Assembly: GCF_050003625.1 (NCBI RefSeq)
Contig: NC_134400.1
Location: forward strand, 68,776,126 to 68,840,125
Length of the DNA stretch: 64,000 bases
From: Haematobia irritans
Lineage: Eukaryota > Arthropoda > Insecta > Diptera > Muscidae
Direction of reading: 5' to 3'
Shown: positions 59,313 to 64,000 of the stretch, piece after piece
How the letters are laid out: each line of letters starts with the position of its first letter
How positions within the stretch are numbered: position 1 is the stretch's first letter
Notes under the pieces: generated by a model
Told to the model about the DNA's origin: nothing
Databases searched by the model: none
Seen by the model: only the letters and a program-made list of their open reading frames with translations
Made by a program: the position numbers and the translations under genes

Positions 59313-60331
59313 ATGCCGTCCAAGCAAGAAGAGCAGCGTATCAAAATTTTGCTCGCGCATCGCGAAAATCCGAGCTACTCGCACGCAAAGCTGGAAAAAT
59401 CGCTAAAAGTTGCCAAATTAACGGTTACAAATGTAATTAAAGTGTTTGGGTAACGTTTGTCGACAGCAAGGAAGTCTGGATCGGGGGGAAATCGAAAACC
59501 GGAAGCCGCTGAGACGACAAAGAGAGTTGCCGGTAGTTTCAAGCGAAACCCTAACCTCTCTCTTCGAGATGCCGCAAATAAGCTGGGTGTATCGTCTACA
59601 ACCGTGCATCGAGCCAAAAAACGAGCCGGACTATCGACTTACAAGAAGGTAGTGACTCCAAATCGCGATGATAAACAAAATACGACAGTCAAAGCGCGAT
59701 CCCGGAGGCTGTACACGACGATGCTGACGAAGTTTGACTGCGTGGTAATGGACGACGAAACCTACGTCAAAGCCGACTACAAGCAGCTTCCGGGACAGGA
59801 GTTTTACACGGCAAAAGGAAGGGGAAAGATAGCAGATATTTTCAAGCACATAAAACTGTCAAAGTTCGCAAAGAAATATCTGGTTTGGCAAGCCATCTGT
59901 ACCTGTGGCTTGAAAAGCAGCATTTTCATAGCTTCCGGGACTGTCAACCAAGAAATTTACGTGAAAGAGTGTTTCAATAAACGTCTGCTGCCTTTCCTGA
60001 AGAAACACGGTTGTTCCGTACTGTTTTGGCCGGATTTGCATCTTGCCATTACGGTAAAAAGGCCATGGAGTGGTACGCCGCCAACAACGGGCAGGTGGTT
60101 CCCAAGGACAAGAACCCTCCCAACACGCCAGAGCTCCGCCCAATTGAGAAATACTGGGCTATTGTCAAGCGGAACCTAAAGAAGACCAAAAAAACTGCTA
60201 AGGACGAGCAGCAGCTCAAGGCAAACTGGCTTTCTGCGGCGAAGAAATTGGACAAGGTGGCTGTACAAAATCTGATGGCAGGTGTCAAGCGTGAGGCCCG
60301 GCAATTCGGATTTGGAAAAGCGAAAGCCTAA
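59313..60331 (+). pseudogene. DD37E Tc1-like transposase, broken by a stop and a frameshift
   Basis: Begins at ATG 59313 (MPSKQEEQRIKILLAHREN) and ends at TAA 60329-60331, about 340 codons, the family's full length. The N-terminal part has two helix-turn-helix segments for binding the inverted repeats; the second includes LSLRDAANKLGVSSTTV. The catalytic domain shows VVMDDETYVK (first Asp), LFWPD (second Asp) and RPIEKYW (Glu), with 37 residues between the last two. Two lesions are visible: an in-frame TAA at 59451-59453 (codon 47), and a one-base deletion at about 60036-60038, just after the second Asp, where the reading moves to the frame starting ASCHYGKKAMEW. An AATAAA at about 60396 may be its poly(A) signal. 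A functional product is not expected. Confidence 0.9.
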
Positions 60332-60429
60332 CTGAATATTTTTCCTGAATTTTATACTAATTGAACTTGAAAGAGAAATTTAATTTGATTTTTTAAATAA
60401 ACGATTTCACCGATTTACACGCGTTTTCC

Positions 60430-60458
60430 ATTGACCAAATTTTGACCGTATCACCCTT
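60430..60458 (+). repeat. Terminal inverted repeat, right (Tc1-like)
   Basis: Reads ATTGACCAAATTTTGACCG then TATCACCCTT, mirroring the left end. TA and the interrupted satellite box AAGTCC follow. Confidence 0.92.
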
Positions 60459-60460
60459 TA
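60459..60460. repeat. TA target duplication, right (Tc1-like)
   Basis: TA directly after CACCCTT, followed by AAGTCCTTTTCGCCC, which restores the A monomer. Confidence 0.88.
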
Positions 60461-63400
60461 AAGTCCTTTTCGCCCTAGGACGTATATTTAAGGAGATATG
60501 GGCAAAATAACTTTTTCATATAAAAATTGCAATTTTTTTAGGTTTTGAGCGGATTATTAAATTTTTTGGGGTGTTACGAATTAAAGTCCTTTTCGCTCTA
60601 GGACGCGTATATACGAAGATATTGGCAAAATAAGATTTTCAGATAAAAATTAAAATTTTTTTAGGTTTTGCGAGGATTATTCAATTTTTTTTGGGGGTGG
60701 TCATGAATTAAAGTCCTTTTCGCGCTAGGGCGCTTAGTTTAGGAGATATGGGCAAAATAAGTTTTTCATATCAAAATTTAAATTTTTTTAGGTTTTTGGG
60801 TGGATTTGTCAATTTTTTGGGGGTGGTCACGAATTAAAGTCCATTTCGCCCTAGGACGCATATTTAAGGAGATATGGGCAAAATAACTTTTTCATATAAA
60901 AATTGCAATTTTTTTAGGTTTTGAGTGGATTATTAAATTTTTTGGGGTGTTACGAATTAAAGTCCTTTTCGCTCTAGGACGCGTATATACGAAGATATGG
61001 GCAAAATAAGTTTTTCAGATAAAAATTTCAATTTTTTTAGGTTTTGGGAGGATTATTCAATTTTTTTGGGGGTGGTCATGAATTAAAGTCATTTTCGCGC
61101 TAGGGCGCTTAGTTTAGGAGATATGGGCAAAATAAGTTTTTCATATTAAAATTTAAATTTTTTTAGGTTTTGGGTGGATTTGTCAATTTTTTGGGGCTGG
61201 TCACGAATTAAAGTCCTTTTCGCCCTAGGACGCATATTTAAGGAGATATGGGCAAAATAACTTTTTCATATAAAAATTGAATTTTTTTAGGTTTTGAGCG
61301 GATTATTAAATTTTTTTGGTGTATTACGAATTAAAGTCCTTTTCGCTCTAGGACGCGTATATACAAAGATATGGGCAAAATAAGTTTTTCAGATAAAAAT
61401 TTCAATTTTTTTTAGGTTTTGGGAGGATTATTTAATTTTTTTTGGAGGTGGTCATGAATTAAAGTCCTTTTCGCGCTAGGGCGCTTAGTTTAGGAGATAT
61501 GGGCAAAATAAGTTTTTCATATCAAAATTTAAATTTTTTTTAGGTTTTGGGTGGATTTGTCAATTTTTTGGTTGTGGTCACGAATTAAAATCCTTTTCGC
61601 CCTAGGACGTATATTTAAGGAGAAATGGGCAAAATAACTTTTTCATATAAAAATTGCAATTTTTTTAGGTTTTGAGCGGACTATTAAATTTTTTGGGGTG
61701 TTACGAATTAAAGTCCTTTTCGTTCTAGGACGCGTATATACGAAGATTGGGGCAAAATAAGATTTTCAGATAAAAATTTAAATTTTTTTAGGTTTTGCGA
61801 GGATTATTCAATTTTTTTGGGGGTGGTCATGAATTAAAGTCCTTTTCGCGCTAGGGCGCTTAGTTTAGTTTTATATACGAGATATGGGCAAAATAAGTTT
61901 TTCATATCAAAATTTAAATTTTTTTAGGTTTTGGGTGGATTTGTCAATTTTTTGGGGGTGGTCACGAATTAAAGTCCTTGTTTGCCCTAGGACGCGTATA
62001 TACGAAGATATGGGCAAAATAACTTTTTCATATAAAAATTGCAATTTTTTAGGTTTTGAGCGGATTATTAAATTTTTTGGGGTGTTACGAATTAAAGTCC
62101 TTTTCGCTCTAGGACGCGTATATACGAAGATATGGGCAAAATAAGATTTTCAGATAAAAATTTCAATTTTTTTAGGTTTTGGGAGGATTATTCAATTTTT
62201 TTGGGGGTGGTCATGAATTAAAGTCCTTTTCGCGCTAGGGCGTTTAGTTTAGTTTTATATACGAGATATGGGCAAAATTAGTTTTTCATATCAAAATTTA
62301 AATTTTTTTAGGTTTTGGGTGGATTTGTCAATTTTTTGGGGGTGGTCACGAATTAAAGTCCATTTCGTTCTAGGACGCGCATATACGAAGATATGTGCAA
62401 AATAAGATTTTCAGATAAAAATTTCAATTTTTTTAGGTTTTGGGAGGATTATTCAATTTTTTTGGGGGTGGTCATGAATTAAAGTCCTTTTCGCGCTAGG
62501 GCGCTTAGTTTAGGAGATATGGGCAAAATAAGTTTTTTATATCAATTTTTTGGGGGTGGTCACGAATTAAAGTCCTTTTCGCCCTAGGACGTATATTTAA
62601 GGAAGATATGGGCAAAATAAGTTTTTCAGATAAAAATTTCAATTTTTTTAGGTTTTGGGAGGATTATTCAACTTTTTTGGGGGTGGTCATGAATTAAAGT
62701 CCTTTTCGCGCTAGGGCGCTTAGTTTAGGAGATATGGGCAAAATAAGTTTTTCATATCAAACTTTAAATTTTTTTAGGTTTTGGGTGGATTTGTCAATTT
62801 TTTGGGGGTGGTCACGAATTAAAGTCCTTTTCGCCCTAGGACGTAAGGAGATATGGGCAAAATAACTTTTTCATATAAAAATTGCAATTTTTTTAGGTTT
62901 AGAGTGGATTATTAAATTTTTTGGGGTGTTACGAATTAAAGTCCTTTTCGCTCTAGGACGCGTATATACGAAGATATGGACAAAATAAATTTTTCAGATT
63001 AAAATTTCAATTTTTTTAGGTTTTGGGAGGATTATTCAATTTTTTTGGGGTGGTCATGAATTAAAGTCCTTTTCGCGCTAGGGCGCTTAGTTTAGGAGAT
63101 ATGGGCAAAATAAGTTTTTCATATCAAAATTTAAATTTTTTTTAGGTTTTGGGTGGATTTGTCAATTTTTTGGGTGTGGTCACGAATTAAAGTCCTTTTC
63201 GCCCTAGGACGTATATTTAAGGAGATATGGGCAAAATAACTTTTTCATATAAAAATTTCTATTTTTTTTAGGTTTTGAGCGGATTATTAAATTTTTTGGG
63301 GTGTTACGAATTAAAGTCCTTTTCGCTCTAGGACGTGTATATATGAAGATATGGGCAAAATATGTTTTTCAGATAAAAATTTCAATTTTTTTAGGTTTTG

Positions 63401-64000
63401 GGAGGATTATTCAACTTTTTTGGGGGTTATCATGAATTAAAGTCCTTTTCGCGCTAGGGCGCTTAGTTTAGGAGATATGGGCAAAATAAGTTTTTCATAT
63501 CAAACTTTAAATTTTTTTAGGTTTTGGGTGGATTTTTCAATTTTTTGGGGGTGGTCACGAATTAAAGTCCATTTCGCCCTAGGACGTATATTTAAAGAGA
63601 TATGGGCAAAATAACTTTTTCATATAAAAATTGCAATTTTTTTAGGTTTTGAGTGGATTATTAAATTTTTTTGGGGTGTTATGAATTAAAGTCCTTTTCG
63701 CTCTAGGACGCGTATATACGAAGATATGGGCAAAATAAGTTTTTCAGATAAAAATTTCAATTTTTTTAGGTTTTGGGAGGATTATTCAATTTTTTTGGGG
63801 GTGGTCATGAATTAAAGTCCTTTTCGCGCTAGGGCGCTTAGTTTAGGAGATATGGGCAAAATAAGTTTTTCATATCGCAATTTAAATTTTTTTAGGTTTT
63901 GGGTGGATTTGTCAATTTTTTGGGGGTGGTCACGAATTAAAGTCCTTTTCGCCCTAGGACGTATATTTAAGGAGATATGGGCAAAATAACTTTTTCATAT
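60461..64000 (+). repeat. Satellite array block 7
   Basis: The A monomer broken by the Tc1-like element resumes as AAGTCCTTTTCGCCCTAGG, followed by about 9-10 A-B-C units to the window end. Contains the TTTTATATACGAG C ends (61866, 62249), an A/B hybrid at 61976-62000 (TTGCCCTAGGACGCG) and shortened units at 62350-62600 and 62840. The array continues beyond the window. No gene. Confidence 0.95.

Larger units (their letters stand above)
52342..60458 (+). mobile_element. Tc1/mariner-superfamily DNA transposon (DD37E), interrupted
   Basis: A cut-and-paste transposon inserted in an A monomer between GAATTA and AAGTCC, with the TA target duplicated at 52340-52341 and 60459-60460. The terminal inverted repeats match perfectly over 29 nt, starting AAGGGTGATACGGTCAAAA. 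Without the nested LTR element and its CTAT duplication it is about 1299 bp, the usual full length for this superfamily. The catalytic spacing in the transposase is DD37E, described for the ITmD37E group of mosquitoes and for some Tc1-like elements of other animals. Its protein is broken, so this copy could move only with transposase made elsewhere. Confidence 0.92.

Noticed and set aside
59859..60288. Minus-strand frames opposite the transposase
   Set aside because: The opposite strand encodes conserved catalytic motifs of the Tc1-like transposase.

Overview
The window is a long eukaryotic satellite DNA array with several transposable elements inserted in it; I see no host protein-coding gene. 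The organism is most likely an insect, and a fly fits best. The evidence is very AT-rich tandem DNA, an LTR retrotransposon with a tRNA-Arg primer site like the mdg1/412 type, a DD37E Tc1-like transposon of a type described in mosquitoes, and a LINE whose 3' tail is (CCTAA)n, a tail I associate with fly LINEs. The species cannot be fixed from the sequence alone.

Satellite. Almost all of 1-6319, 6871-39746, 40867-41317, 41776-43621, 44449-48137, 48965-52341 and 60459-64000 is one satellite in one orientation. Its ~124 bp monomers come in three diverged types, A (~125 bp), B (~122 bp) and C (~126 bp), ordered A-B-C to give a ~373 bp higher-order repeat. A and B each have two linked subtypes, and these often alternate to give a ~746 bp period. 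Larger duplications lie on top: a 2481 bp tandem duplication near 650-5611, and a ~4516 bp one covering 42903-47418 and 47419-~51085. Small open frames in the satellite are by-products of the repeat and are not annotated as genes.

Insertions, left to right. (1) A solo LTR at 6320-6870 with a 5 bp target duplication. (2) A 5'-truncated non-LTR retrotransposon (RNase H and zinc-knuckle end) at 39747-40866 with a 9 bp duplication. (3) Three copies of an unrecognised AT-rich segment (41318-41775, 43622-44448, 48138-48964); the two longer copies each carry, on the minus strand, a sequence matching the complete conserved core of a type I hammerhead ribozyme. (4) A DD37E Tc1-like element, 52342-60458, flanked by TA. 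(5) Inside that element, a 6.8 kb LTR retrotransposon, 52462-59275, minus strand, with a CTAT target duplication. Its two LTRs differ by four substitutions and one 2-nt indel, so it arrived recently.

Working state. The transposase has a stop codon and a frameshift. The retrotransposon has one stop in gag, two in pol and a lost RNase H catalytic residue. The LINE is truncated. None of these copies should make its full set of proteins. The most interesting items are the hammerhead candidates, the array of TGTGAACGCAAA-like motifs in the retrotransposon leader, a small open frame that starts inside the primer-binding site, and the layered satellite structure.
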